DNA from: RI-92 sp040235555
Lineage (GTDB): Bacteria; Pseudomonadota; Gammaproteobacteria; UBA6429; Thiohalophilaceae
Assembly: GCA_040235555.1 (NCBI GenBank)
Contig: JBECKZ010000078.1
Span: 1-5,238, forward strand
DNA: 5,238 nucleotides
Direction: 5' to 3'
Under the pieces are notes generated by a model, which was not told the origin of the DNA, ran no database searches, and saw only the letters and a list, made by a program, of their open reading frames with translations. Each line of letters starts with the position of its first letter. The first letter of the stretch is position 1. Position numbers and translations under genes: made by a program. Below are positions 1 to 5,238 of the stretch, piece after piece.

Positions 1-35
1 GCCAAATTAATTTCGTCGGCTTTGTTACGATTCTT

Positions 36-51
36 TGTCATGAAAGACACA
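36..51 (+). promoter_or_regulatory. NifA upstream activator site 1 (TGT-N10-ACA)
   Basis: This is an exact TGT-N10-ACA match, with TGT at 36-38 and ACA at 49-51, lying inside a TTTGTC-N6-GACACAG near-dyad. NifA is the enhancer-binding activator of sigma-54 nif promoters and binds this motif. The site is about 125-140 bp upstream of the predicted transcription start, within the usual range for NifA sites. NifA itself is not encoded in the window, so binding is inferred from the motif and its position. Confidence 0.82.
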
Positions 52-67
52 GCAGAGTACTCGGTAT

Positions 68-83
68 TGTCTGCTATGTCACA
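68..83 (+). promoter_or_regulatory. NifA upstream activator site 2 (TGT-N10-ACA)
   Basis: This is a second exact TGT-N10-ACA match, with TGT at 68-70 and ACA at 81-83. Its centre is 32 bp from that of the first site, close to three helical turns, so both would present NifA on the same face of the DNA. It lies about 93-108 bp upstream of the predicted start. Two phased sites in front of one sigma-54 promoter is a common arrangement for strongly expressed nif operons. Confidence 0.85.
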
Positions 84-92
84 ACAATTGTT

Positions 93-107
93 TTTGTCCT
101 GACACAG
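93..107 (+). promoter_or_regulatory. Shortened NifA-site-like dyad
   Basis: The block TTTGTC-CT-GACACAG repeats the arms of the first activator site (TTTGTC at 34-39 and GACACAG at 46-52), but with a 2-bp instead of a 6-bp centre. The TGT-to-ACA gap is therefore 6 rather than 10. As spaced it should not be a standard NifA site. It may be a decayed copy, a half-site reserve, or an operator for another protein. Only the shared arms are directly seen. Confidence 0.4.
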
Positions 108-120
108 TTTTTCATTAAGT

Positions 121-133
121 AATCAACAAGATA
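121..133 (+). promoter_or_regulatory. Possible IHF site between activator sites and promoter
   Basis: AATCAACAAGATA matches the IHF consensus WATCAANNNNTTR at all specified positions but one. It lies in AT-rich DNA between the NifA sites and the -24/-12 element, where IHF commonly bends nif promoters so that NifA can touch sigma-54 polymerase. The consensus is degenerate, so a chance match is possible. Confidence 0.4.
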
Positions 134-149
134 ACGCACAGTTGAAGAC

Positions 150-165
150 GGGCACAGCTCTTGCA
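150..165 (+). promoter_or_regulatory. Sigma-54 (RpoN) -24/-12 promoter of the nifB operon
   Basis: GGCACAGCTCTTGCA fits the sigma-54 consensus TGGCACG-N4-TTGCW. The -24 GG is at 151-152 and the -12 GC at 163-164, separated by exactly 10 bp. The predicted transcription start is near 176. The promoter lies downstream of two perfect NifA sites and upstream of nifB, so NifA-dependent expression under nitrogen limitation and low oxygen is the natural reading. I saw no equally good internal promoter in the gaps between genes. Confidence 0.9.
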
Positions 166-173
166 GTACCTGT

Positions 174-200
174 TTCAGCGAGATTTTTGTAACTGCTGAA
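174..200 (+). repeat. Inverted repeat at the predicted transcription start
   Basis: TTCAGC at 174-179 is the exact reverse complement of GCTGAA at 195-200, with a 15-nt centre that is rich in T. The repeat spans the predicted start (near 176) and the beginning of the nifB leader. It could be a small operator or a weak leader hairpin. With a 6-bp stem and a long loop it may also be chance. Confidence 0.3.
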
Positions 201-232
201 CATCGTGTTCAATCAATCGAGAGGGATTCAGG

Positions 233-1729
233 ATGGAACTTAACGTACTTGGGCAAGAAGAAGCACCAGCTAGCAAGGGTTGCTCTGCAGGATCCTGTGG
301 CAGCAATGATGATCAAATGTCACATCTGTCGGAAGAAATCAAGCAGAAGGTCTATAACCATCCCTGCTATTCAGAAGAAGCACACCATTATTTCGCGCGG
401 ATGCACGTAGCGGTCGCGCCAGCCTGTAATATTCAATGTCATTACTGCAATCGTAAATACGATTGCGCCAACGAATCACGCCCGGGTGTTGTTTCCGAAC
501 TGTTGACACCGGATCAGGCGGTGAAGAAGACCATGGCCGTGGCTGCCACGATTCCGCAAATGACCGTGCTGGGTATTGCTGGTCCTGGCGATCCCCTGGC
601 TAATCCCGAGCGTACCTTCCATACCTTCCGTGAACTCTCCGAGAAGGCACCAGATATCAAACTGTGTGTGTCCACCAATGGTCTGGCTCTGCCGGAGAGC
701 GTGGAAGAACTGGCCAAGCACAATATCGACCACGTCACCATCACCATCAATTGCGTGGACCCGGAAGTGGGGGCCAAGATCTATCCCTGGATTTTCTGGG
801 AGAACAAGCGCATTCATGGTGTTGAAGGCGCGAAAATCCTGATCGAACAGCAACAGAAAGGTCTGCAAATGCTGGTCGACAAAGGCATCCTGGTGAAGGT
901 TAACTCCGTCATGATCCCGGGTGTAAACGATGATCACCTGAAGGTAGTGAGCAAGATCGTGAAAGAGAAAGGTGCCTTCCTGCACAACGTGATGCCGCTG
1001 ATCGCCGAAGCCGAACACGGTACCTTCTACGGAGTTATGGGTCAGCGCGGGCCTAATGCCAAGGAACTGCAGGCACTGCAGGATTCCTGTGCCGGTGACA
1101 TGAACATGATGCGTCATTGCCGTCAGTGTCGTGCCGATGCCGTGGGCCTGCTGGGTGAAGACCGCGGTTCCGAGTTTACCCTGGACAAGATCGAGCAAAT
1201 GGACATCGACTACGATGCGGCCATGGTCAAGCGTTCCAAGATCCACGAAGGCATTCGTATGGAACTCGAATCCAAGCGTGCAACCAAGACCGAGCAAACC
1301 ATCGTTCAGCTCAATCCTGACAAGACCTATCGTCCGGTATTGATGGCGGTTGCGACCAGCGGTGGCGGTGTCGTCAATCAACACTTTGGTCATGCCAAGG
1401 AATTCCTGGTTTACGAAGCATCCCAAAATGGTGTGCGCTTTATCAGCCATCGCAAGACCGACCTGTATTGTGAAGGTAATAGTAGCTGTGGTGACGGCGA
1501 AAGCGTTCTGGCACAAACCATCCGTACCCTGGAAGGTTGTGAAGCGGTTCTCTGTTCCAAGATCGGTTATGAGCCATGGGGCATGCTGGAAGAGGCCGGC
1601 ATCATTCCGAATGGTGAACACGGTATGGAAGATATCGAAGAAGCCGTGATGGCTGTGTATATGGAAATGATCGAGAACGGCAAACTCGACGAAGAAGTGG
1701 AAGCACAAGCGGCCAAAGCCAGCGCGTAA
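233..1729 (+). CDS. nifB: Nitrogenase FeMo-cofactor biosynthesis protein NifB (radical SAM + NifX-like domain)
   Basis: NifB is the radical SAM enzyme that fuses two [4Fe-4S] units and inserts carbide and a sulfur to make NifB-co (the L-cluster precursor), the core passed to NifEN for FeMo-co. The 498-residue protein shows the family landmarks: a Cys-rich N-terminus (C17, C22), an HPC motif at 43-45, the radical SAM motif CNIQCHYC (C65, C69, C72), C78 followed by ESRPGV (81-86), AGPGDPLA (116-123), TNG (148-150) and the CRQC pair (C296, C299), expected to serve the substrate clusters. Residues about 367-482 form a dinitrogenase-cofactor-binding domain like NifX/NafY, including NQHFGHA (382-388). 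This two-domain length is usual in proteobacteria. The ATG is preceded by GAGAGGG at 219-225. It is the first gene behind the sigma-54/NifA promoter. I see no missing key residue. Confidence 0.98.
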   Translation: MELNVLGQEEAPASKGCSAGSCGSNDDQMSHLSEEIKQKVYNHPCYSEEAHHYFARMHVAVAPACNIQCHYCNRKYDCANESRPGVVSELLTPDQAVKKTMAVAATIPQMTVLGIAGPGDPLANPERTFHTFRELSEKAPDIKLCVSTNGLALPESVEELAKHNIDHVTITINCVDPEVGAKIYPWIFWENKRIHGVEGAKILIEQQQKGLQMLVDKGILVKVNSVMIPGVNDDHLKVVSKIVKEKGAFLHNVMPLIAEAEHGTFYGVMGQRGPNAKELQALQDSCAGDMNMMRHCRQCRADAVGLLGEDRGSEFTLDKIEQMDIDYDAAMVKRSKIHEGIRMELESKRATKTEQTIVQLNPDKTYRPVLMAVATSGGGVVNQHFGHAKEFLVYEASQNGVRFISHRKTDLYCEGNSSCGDGESVLAQTIRTLEGCEAVLCSKIGYEPWGMLEEAGIIPNGEHGMEDIEEAVMAVYMEMIENGKLDEEVEAQAAKASA

Positions 1730-1767
1730 TTCCAGCTAAACGTACCAGATAACCCGAGGAGTCCGAA

Positions 1768-2046
1768 ATGTCACTGGAGATAATTGAAACTTGCGTGAAT
1801 TGCTGGGCCTGTGAGCCGTTATGTCCTAACGAAGCGATCTATGAAGCCAAGCCGCATTTCCTCATCGACCCGATGAAATGCACGGAATGCGCAGGCGACT
1901 ACGACGATATGCAATGTGCCGCAATTTGCCCTATCGAAGGTGCGATTTTGGATGAGCTTGGTGATGCCATTAATCCGCCGGGATCCCTGACCGGGATCCC
2001 GCCGGAGAAAATGGAAGAAGCCATGGCAGAAATGCAGGCACGTTAA
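1768..2046 (+). CDS. fdxN: 2[4Fe-4S] ferredoxin, FdxN type
   Basis: This is a small soluble ferredoxin of 92 residues with two cluster motifs: C9-x2-C12-x2-C15-x3-C19-Pro, and C38-x2-C41-x8-C50-x3-C54-Pro. The long x8 spacing in the second motif is typical of nif-linked and Allochromatium-type ferredoxins rather than clostridial ones. In Azotobacter the nifB-linked ferredoxin FdxN supports NifB-co synthesis, presumably by giving electrons to NifB; that role is inferred here from position and motif. The start has GAGGAG at 1756-1761, 6 nt before the ATG, and the gene is 38 nt behind nifB. The C-terminal tail (about residues 70-92) is acidic and helical in character. Its coding DNA contains a strong hairpin (1979-2001). 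Naming as fdxN rests on synteny; a general electron donor to nitrogenase is the alternative. Confidence 0.9.
   Translation: MSLEIIETCVNCWACEPLCPNEAIYEAKPHFLIDPMKCTECAGDYDDMQCAAICPIEGAILDELGDAINPPGSLTGIPPEKMEEAMAEMQAR
1979..2001 (+). repeat. Strong GC-rich hairpin inside the 3' part of fdxN
   Basis: Two copies of the palindrome GGGATCCC (1980-1987 and 1993-2000) are separated by the 5-nt loop TGACC, and C1979 pairs with G2001 to give a 9-bp stem. The same bases also form a 10-bp direct repeat, CCGGGATCCC, at 1978-1987 and 1991-2000 (13-bp period). It encodes a Pro/Gly-rich linker (residues about 70-79). No T-run follows, so it is not an intrinsic terminator. A role in mRNA stability is possible but unproven. 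Confidence 0.5.
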
Positions 2047-2078
2047 GCAAGACGGTTTGACCTGATGGAGGTCGAGAT

Positions 2079-2330
2079 ATGAGCACGATGATTGGATATA
2101 CGGCACAAGCGGAAACTGACAGTAGCGGCAAGATTGTACATTCTCTGCTTTTGCTGGTACGTAATTTTCTGAACCAGGCGGAACCGGGTATCCAGTCCCG
2201 GCATGTTTGGGAGTCACAACAGATGTTGCCAAGCGTACCGCCGCGTGTCTGGAAACGTCATAGTGCCCTGCTGACCTTGTTAGTAGATCAGGTAGAAAAG
2301 TCTGAACCACAACACGACGGTGGCAAATAA
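2079..2330 (+). CDS. Small uncharacterised nif-operon protein (83 aa)
   Basis: I do not recognise this protein. The reading frame is supported by a strong TGGAGG site at 2066-2071, 7 nt before the ATG, by its place in an uninterrupted same-strand operon, and by the lack of any other frame filling the space. It has 83 residues, no cysteine and four histidines (H21, H42, H61, H79), so an own Fe-S cluster is unlikely. Two stretches look like amphipathic helices: about 18-34, with a run of four leucines and then NFLNQAEPG, and about 55-75, ending VDQVEKSE, with a Pro-rich turn between (PSVPPRVW, 51-58). There is no signal peptide, and neither helix is long and hydrophobic enough to be a clear membrane segment. 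Position between fdxN and nifO suggests an accessory role in cofactor synthesis or in docking to NifB or the ferredoxin, but that is only inference. Confidence 0.75.
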   Translation: MSTMIGYTAQAETDSSGKIVHSLLLLVRNFLNQAEPGIQSRHVWESQQMLPSVPPRVWKRHSALLTLLVDQVEKSEPQHDGGK

Positions 2331-2348
2331 CAGACCTATGCCCAGGCA

Positions 2349-2366
2349 GCGGGGATGTGTCCCCGC
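2349..2366 (+). repeat. Intercistronic hairpin before nifO
   Basis: GCGGGGA (2349-2355) pairs perfectly with TCCCCGC (2360-2366) around a TGTG tetraloop. It sits in the longest gap of the operon (74 nt) between the 83-residue gene and nifO. No T-run follows, so an intrinsic terminator is unlikely. An mRNA processing or stability element that sets the ratio of upstream to downstream products is a reasonable guess. Confidence 0.5.
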
Positions 2367-2404
2367 ACCGGCACAAGGCTCTGTACATCGTGAGTGGAGG
2401 GTGA

Positions 2405-2827
2405 ATGGCAACAGTTGTTTTTTATGAAAAGCCGGGTTGTATAAATAACACTAGGCAGAAAAAGTGGTTGCGTGAATCAGGCCACGAAGTGATCGAGAAG
2501 AATTTGCTGACACATGGCTGGGAGGCCAGTGAACTTAAACAGTTTTTTGCGGATTTACCGGTGGGGCAATGGTTCAACATTAGTGCCCCACGCGTAAAAA
2601 CTGGAGAAATCAATCCAGCGAAGCTGGATGTCGATACTGCGATAGCCTTGATGCAGGCGGAACCATTGCTGATTCGGCGGCCGCTCATGCAGGTGAACGA
2701 GGATAGAATGGTCGGTTTTGATCAGATTGCTGTTGATCGCTGGATAGGACTGGTTCAGCGGACAGAAACTGAGAATCTTGAAGTTTGTGCAAAATCCGGA
2801 ACCGATACTAAATCGGCCATGGCATAG
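2405..2827 (+). CDS. nifO: Nitrogenase-associated ArsC/Spx-fold protein NifO
   Basis: This 140-residue protein has a thioredoxin-like fold of the ArsC/Spx superfamily, in the branch called nitrogenase-associated protein. The N-terminus gives the first strand and active-site loop, VVFYEKPGC (residues 4-12), followed by INNTRQKKWL. C12 matches the catalytic cysteine of arsenate reductases. The family hallmark LLIRRPLM is at 88-95 and the helical C-terminus contains DQIAVDRW (106-113). A single N-terminal Cys without a CxxC partner argues against an ordinary thioredoxin. The start is fixed by an in-frame TGA just upstream (2402-2404) and GGAGGG at 2396-2401, a rather short spacer. In Azotobacter nifO sits in the nifB-fdxN-nifO-nifQ operon, as here, and has been linked to molybdenum/nitrate metabolism; its exact chemistry is unclear to me. 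The last 20 or so residues look variable. Confidence 0.88.
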   Translation: MATVVFYEKPGCINNTRQKKWLRESGHEVIEKNLLTHGWEASELKQFFADLPVGQWFNISAPRVKTGEINPAKLDVDTAIALMQAEPLLIRRPLMQVNEDRMVGFDQIAVDRWIGLVQRTETENLEVCAKSGTDTKSAMA

Positions 2828-2836
2828 GGGGAAGGA

Positions 2837-3421
2837 ATGCAAGCTACTGCACAGAACATTGAAACCCAAACCGTTGCCAATGAAATCTACCAGCGCTTGA
2901 TGCAAAAGAGCCACGGCCTGCGCAACGATCATATCCTGGCCAGTATGCTGGCTTCACAGCTTGCGGGTAATGGCGCAATGCCGTCGCGCCTGGGTCTAAC
3001 TCCGCTCCAGTATGAAGCCATGATGCAGACGCACTTTCCCGGCGCAGAATTGCCCCAGAGTTATATGGCAGACGCGGAGATCGATGTAGAGCGTATGCCG
3101 GAACAGGACGAACTGCGTGCCTTACTACAGACTCACTGCAGTGACCCCAGTGATCAAGGTGAGTGGATGGGGCAGATTGTGGTTAGAGGTTGCATGGGTG
3201 GCGATCATCTCTGGCAGGATCTGGGGTTGTGGTCGCGCAAGGACCTAACCTTATTGATGCAACAGAATTTCGAGTCACTCGCGGCCAAAAACGACCGGGA
3301 TATGAAATGGAAAAAGTTTTTATATAAACAATTGTGTCTGGCAGAAGGAATCTATGTCTGCCGTTCCCCATCCTGTGAAGTGTGTCCGGACTATGCAGGC
3401 TGTTTTGGTCCGGAGGAATAA
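2837..3421 (+). CDS. nifQ: NifQ, molybdenum donor for FeMo-co synthesis
   Basis: NifQ carries a Mo-Fe-S cluster and hands molybdenum to the NifEN/NifH complex, where FeMo-co is completed. The 194-residue protein ends with the family signature C175-x4-C180-x2-C183-x5-C189 (CRSPSCEVCPDYAGC), the expected ligand set; C167 lies just before it. Other family-like stretches are the N-terminal helical part with ILASMLASQLAG (33-44), the LGLTPLQYEAMM region (52-63), and VVRGCMGGDHLWQDLGL (114-130). The length is normal for NifQ. A purine-rich AGGGGG at 2826-2831 precedes the ATG, and only 9 nt separate it from nifO, so the two are probably translated together. NifQ next to NifO fits a molybdenum-handling pair. 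Nothing appears broken. Confidence 0.96.
   Translation: MQATAQNIETQTVANEIYQRLMQKSHGLRNDHILASMLASQLAGNGAMPSRLGLTPLQYEAMMQTHFPGAELPQSYMADAEIDVERMPEQDELRALLQTHCSDPSDQGEWMGQIVVRGCMGGDHLWQDLGLWSRKDLTLLMQQNFESLAAKNDRDMKWKKFLYKQLCLAEGIYVCRSPSCEVCPDYAGCFGPEE
3412..3416 (+). promoter_or_regulatory. Ribosome binding site that fixes the draG start
   Basis: GGAGG lies inside the last codons of nifQ, 7 nt before the ATG at 3424. It favours that ATG over the in-frame ATG at 3382, which would overlap nifQ by 40 nt and add 14 unconserved-looking residues. The nifQ stop (3419-3421) falls between the site and the start, so translational coupling of nifQ and draG is likely. Confidence 0.8.
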
Positions 3422-3423
3422 AC

Positions 3424-4365
3424 ATGTCACACACTGCTACATTAGAACAAATTACCAGTACCATACCGGCAGCAATGCTGGATAAGGTGATAGGTGCCTA
3501 TCTGGGTCTGGCTGTTGGCGATGCTCTGGGCGCAACGGTGGAATTTATGACACCGAGGGAAATTCAGTCTACCTATGGACAGCATGACAGCATTTGCGGT
3601 GGTGGCTGGCTCAAGCTCAAACGTGGTCAGGTGACCGATGACACAACCATGGCATTGGCACTTGGTGACGCGATCTTGCAACAGGGTAACGTCGATGCTT
3701 TGGCTATTGCCAAATCCTTTAACGAGTGGCTCAAGCAAAAACCGGTAGATATTGGTAATACAGTGCGCCGCGGCCTGGTGCATTTCCGCTCCAGTGGTAT
3801 CCCGGTAGTTCCGTACAATGATCGGGATGCGGGTAATGGTGCCTGTATGCGTTGTCTGCCGATTGCCTTGTTTACCTATGGGCAGACCCTCGCGCGCATG
3901 AAGGCTGCCTCCAAACGCCAGGCTCACGTGACCCACAATAATGAGTGGTCAGATGCAGCAAGCGAAACGGTCATTGAGATGATCCAGGGTGCCTTCGATG
4001 GTCAGGATAAGGCAGACATGCTCAAGGGGCCGGTGGCATCATTGATTAAACGCTTTCCCCAGTTTGTTTTCCGTATCCGCCGCAGAGAAAATCCCAGCGC
4101 CTTCATAGTCGAAACCATGCATGCCGTGCTGCAGGCGTTTTCTGATACCGATGATTTTGCCAGTTGTTTGATCGACGTGGTCAATCGCGGCGGTGATGCC
4201 GATACTACCGGCGCCATTGCCGGCATGCTGGCAGGCAGTTATTACGGATACTCTGCGATTCCAAAAAAATGGTTGCATGCCCTGGATAAAGATATCTATC
4301 AACGCTGCGAGTCACAGGCCATGGCCCTGATGGAGCTGGCGTTACAAAACATCGAGCCGGTGTGA
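3424..4365 (+). CDS. draG: ADP-ribosyl-[dinitrogen reductase] glycohydrolase DraG
   Basis: DraG removes ADP-ribose from an arginine of the nitrogenase Fe protein (NifH), restoring activity after DraT has switched it off. With the ATG at 3424 the product is 313 residues, slightly longer than classical DraG because of an N-terminal extension of about 12 residues. The ADP-ribosylglycohydrolase fold is shown by GAYLGLAVGDALGATVEF (24-41, including E40), GQVTDDTTM (68-76), KPVDIGNTVRRG (106-117), DAGNGACMRCLPIALF (135-150) and NRGGDADTTGAIAGMLAG (254-271). E40, D72, D109, D258, D260 and T261 correspond to the di-manganese ligands known in Rhodospirillum DraG, so the enzyme should be active. It starts 2 nt after the nifQ stop, so expression should follow the nifB promoter. 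No draT is present in this window. A related ADP-ribosylhydrolase with another target is a less likely alternative. Confidence 0.93.
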   Translation: MSHTATLEQITSTIPAAMLDKVIGAYLGLAVGDALGATVEFMTPREIQSTYGQHDSICGGGWLKLKRGQVTDDTTMALALGDAILQQGNVDALAIAKSFNEWLKQKPVDIGNTVRRGLVHFRSSGIPVVPYNDRDAGNGACMRCLPIALFTYGQTLARMKAASKRQAHVTHNNEWSDAASETVIEMIQGAFDGQDKADMLKGPVASLIKRFPQFVFRIRRRENPSAFIVETMHAVLQAFSDTDDFASCLIDVVNRGGDADTTGAIAGMLAGSYYGYSAIPKKWLHALDKDIYQRCESQAMALMELALQNIEPV

Positions 4366-4392
4366 GACCGGTGACATTCGGAGGGAAATACT

Positions 4393-5238
4393 ATGCGTAT
4401 CGGCGTACCTAAGGAAATCAAGGACCAGGAATACCGGGTAGGACTGACACCGGCAGGAGTGAGTACTCTGGTACAGGCCGGCCACGAGGTATTGATACAA
4501 AAAGATGCAGGCGCACGCATCGGCTTTAGCAATGAAGCCTATCAGGATGCCGGTGCCGCAATTGTGCAACAGAGTGAAGCGGTCTACCAATGCCCAATGG
4601 TCATGAAGGTCAAGGAACCGCAAGCGGTGGAGTATCCGTTATTGCAGGAAGGCCAGTTGCTGTTTACCTATCTGCACCTGGCGCCGGATCCTGAGCAAAC
4701 TCAGGCCTTACTCGATCGCAAAGTCATTGGTGTCGCTTATGAGACCGTGACTGATAAACAGGGACGCTTGCCTTTGTTAGTTCCCATGAGTGAAGTGGCA
4801 GGGCGTTTGTCGATTCAGGCAGGTGCCACCGCCTTGCAGATGATCAACGGCGGGAATGGCACCTTGCTCGGCGGGGTACCCGGGGTCACGGCAGCGAAAG
4901 TGGTAATTATCGGTGGTGGTATCGTTGGTACGCAGGCCGCACGCATGGCCATGGGCCTGGGGGCCGAGGTGACGATTCTGGATAATAATCTGGATCGCTT
5001 GCGCGCCCTGGATGATCTGTTCGGTCCCTTGTTGCGCACCCGCTATGCCGATAACCAGGCTATCACGGAATGCGTGTGCAGCGCCGACCTGGTGATTGGG
5101 GCGGTGCTGATACCAGGCAAACAGGCACCCAAGCTGGTGACGGCTGAGATGGTCAAGCGCATGAAGCCTGGTGCGGTGATTGTCGATGTAGCTATCGATC
5201 AAGGTGGTTGTTTTGAAACCTCCCGTCCTACGACCCAT
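4393..5238 (+). CDS. ald: Alanine dehydrogenase (3' end cut by window edge)
   Basis: This enzyme catalyses the reversible reaction L-alanine + NAD+ + H2O to pyruvate + NH4+ + NADH in the cytosol. The frame is open for 282 codons to the window edge; the full enzyme is usually about 370 residues, so roughly the last quarter is missing. The N-terminal MRIGVPKEIKDQEYRVGLTP is a family hallmark. Active-site residues fall at the canonical places: R15, K74 (in KVKEP), H95 (in YLHLAP) and D269 (in VDVAIDQGG). The Rossmann NAD loop GGGIVG is at 174-179, with D197 (ILDNN) positioned for the NAD ribose, indicating NAD rather than NADP. GGAGGG at 4380-4385 precedes the ATG by 7 nt. The 27-nt gap from draG has only a 5-bp hairpin (4357-4371) and no T-run, so co-transcription is likely. 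Downstream genes are unseen. Confidence 0.95.
   Translation, partial: MRIGVPKEIKDQEYRVGLTPAGVSTLVQAGHEVLIQKDAGARIGFSNEAYQDAGAAIVQQSEAVYQCPMVMKVKEPQAVEYPLLQEGQLLFTYLHLAPDPEQTQALLDRKVIGVAYETVTDKQGRLPLLVPMSEVAGRLSIQAGATALQMINGGNGTLLGGVPGVTAAKVVIIGGGIVGTQAARMAMGLGAEVTILDNNLDRLRALDDLFGPLLRTRYADNQAITECVCSADLVIGAVLIPGKQAPKLVTAEMVKRMKPGAVIVDVAIDQGGCFETSRPTTH

Noticed and set aside
1..232. A possible upstream gene end, CRISPR, tRNA or riboswitch in the leading segment.
   Set aside because: No plausible coding frame, regular repeat array, cloverleaf or aptamer-like structure was seen; the segment is explained by nif promoter elements.
476..1708. A 410-codon open frame on the - strand opposite nifB.
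   Set aside because: It is fully inside nifB, which has all family motifs. The antisense translation has no recognisable domain and its openness follows from nifB codon usage.
2370..2385. GGCAC-like sequence before nifO that resembles a second sigma-54 promoter.
   Set aside because: At the required 10-bp spacing the -12 element is TG rather than GC, and no activator sites lie upstream.
1819..2388. A 189-codon open frame on the - strand across fdxN and the small gene.
   Set aside because: It overlaps a clear ferredoxin and the small + strand gene, runs against the operon, and shows no recognisable motif.
3382..3423. Possible longer draG using the in-frame ATG at 3382.
   Set aside because: It would overlap nifQ, lacks a good ribosome binding site, and adds residues that do not look like DraG. 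The ATG at 3424 has GGAGG at the right distance.
4357..4371. Small hairpin (CCGGT-GTGAG-ACCGG) over the draG stop codon considered as a terminator.
   Set aside because: The stem is only 5 bp and no T-run follows, so it is unlikely to end transcription before ald.
4777..5238. Open frame of 153 codons on the - strand opposite ald.
   Set aside because: The + strand frame is an unmistakable alanine dehydrogenase with all catalytic residues; the antisense frame is a shadow.

Overview
The window is the start of a nitrogen-fixation (nif) operon read entirely on the + strand, most likely from a gammaproteobacterium. I infer this from the gene order nifB-fdxN-(small ORF)-nifO-nifQ, which resembles the Azotobacter/Pseudomonas nifB operon, from the strong Shine-Dalgarno sites, and from a roughly balanced GC content. 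I cannot name the genus. The presence of draG points to a diazotroph that switches nitrogenase off by ADP-ribosylation.

Bases 1-232 hold no gene that I can support. They contain a textbook nif control region: two perfect NifA upstream activator sites (TGT-N10-ACA) 32 bp apart, a third shortened copy of the same motif, a weak IHF-like site, and a sigma-54 -24/-12 promoter. The predicted transcription start is near 176, about 57 nt before the nifB start codon.

The genes follow closely, with no convincing terminator between them: nifB (233-1729), an 8-cysteine ferredoxin of FdxN type (1768-2046), an unrecognised 83-residue protein (2079-2330), the ArsC-fold protein NifO (2405-2827), nifQ (2837-3421), draG (3424-4365) and alanine dehydrogenase ald (4393 to beyond the window edge). 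The gaps are 38, 32, 74, 9, 2 and 27 nt.

Together the genes cover making the FeMo-co core (NifB, with FdxN as likely electron donor), molybdenum supply (NifQ, perhaps with NifO), reactivation of the Fe protein after ammonium or energy-stress shut-off (DraG), and a link between ammonium, pyruvate and NAD(H) (Ald). The unusual parts are the tail of the operon (draG without draT in view, followed by ald), the unknown small gene inserted between fdxN and nifO, and the shortened third activator-like site.
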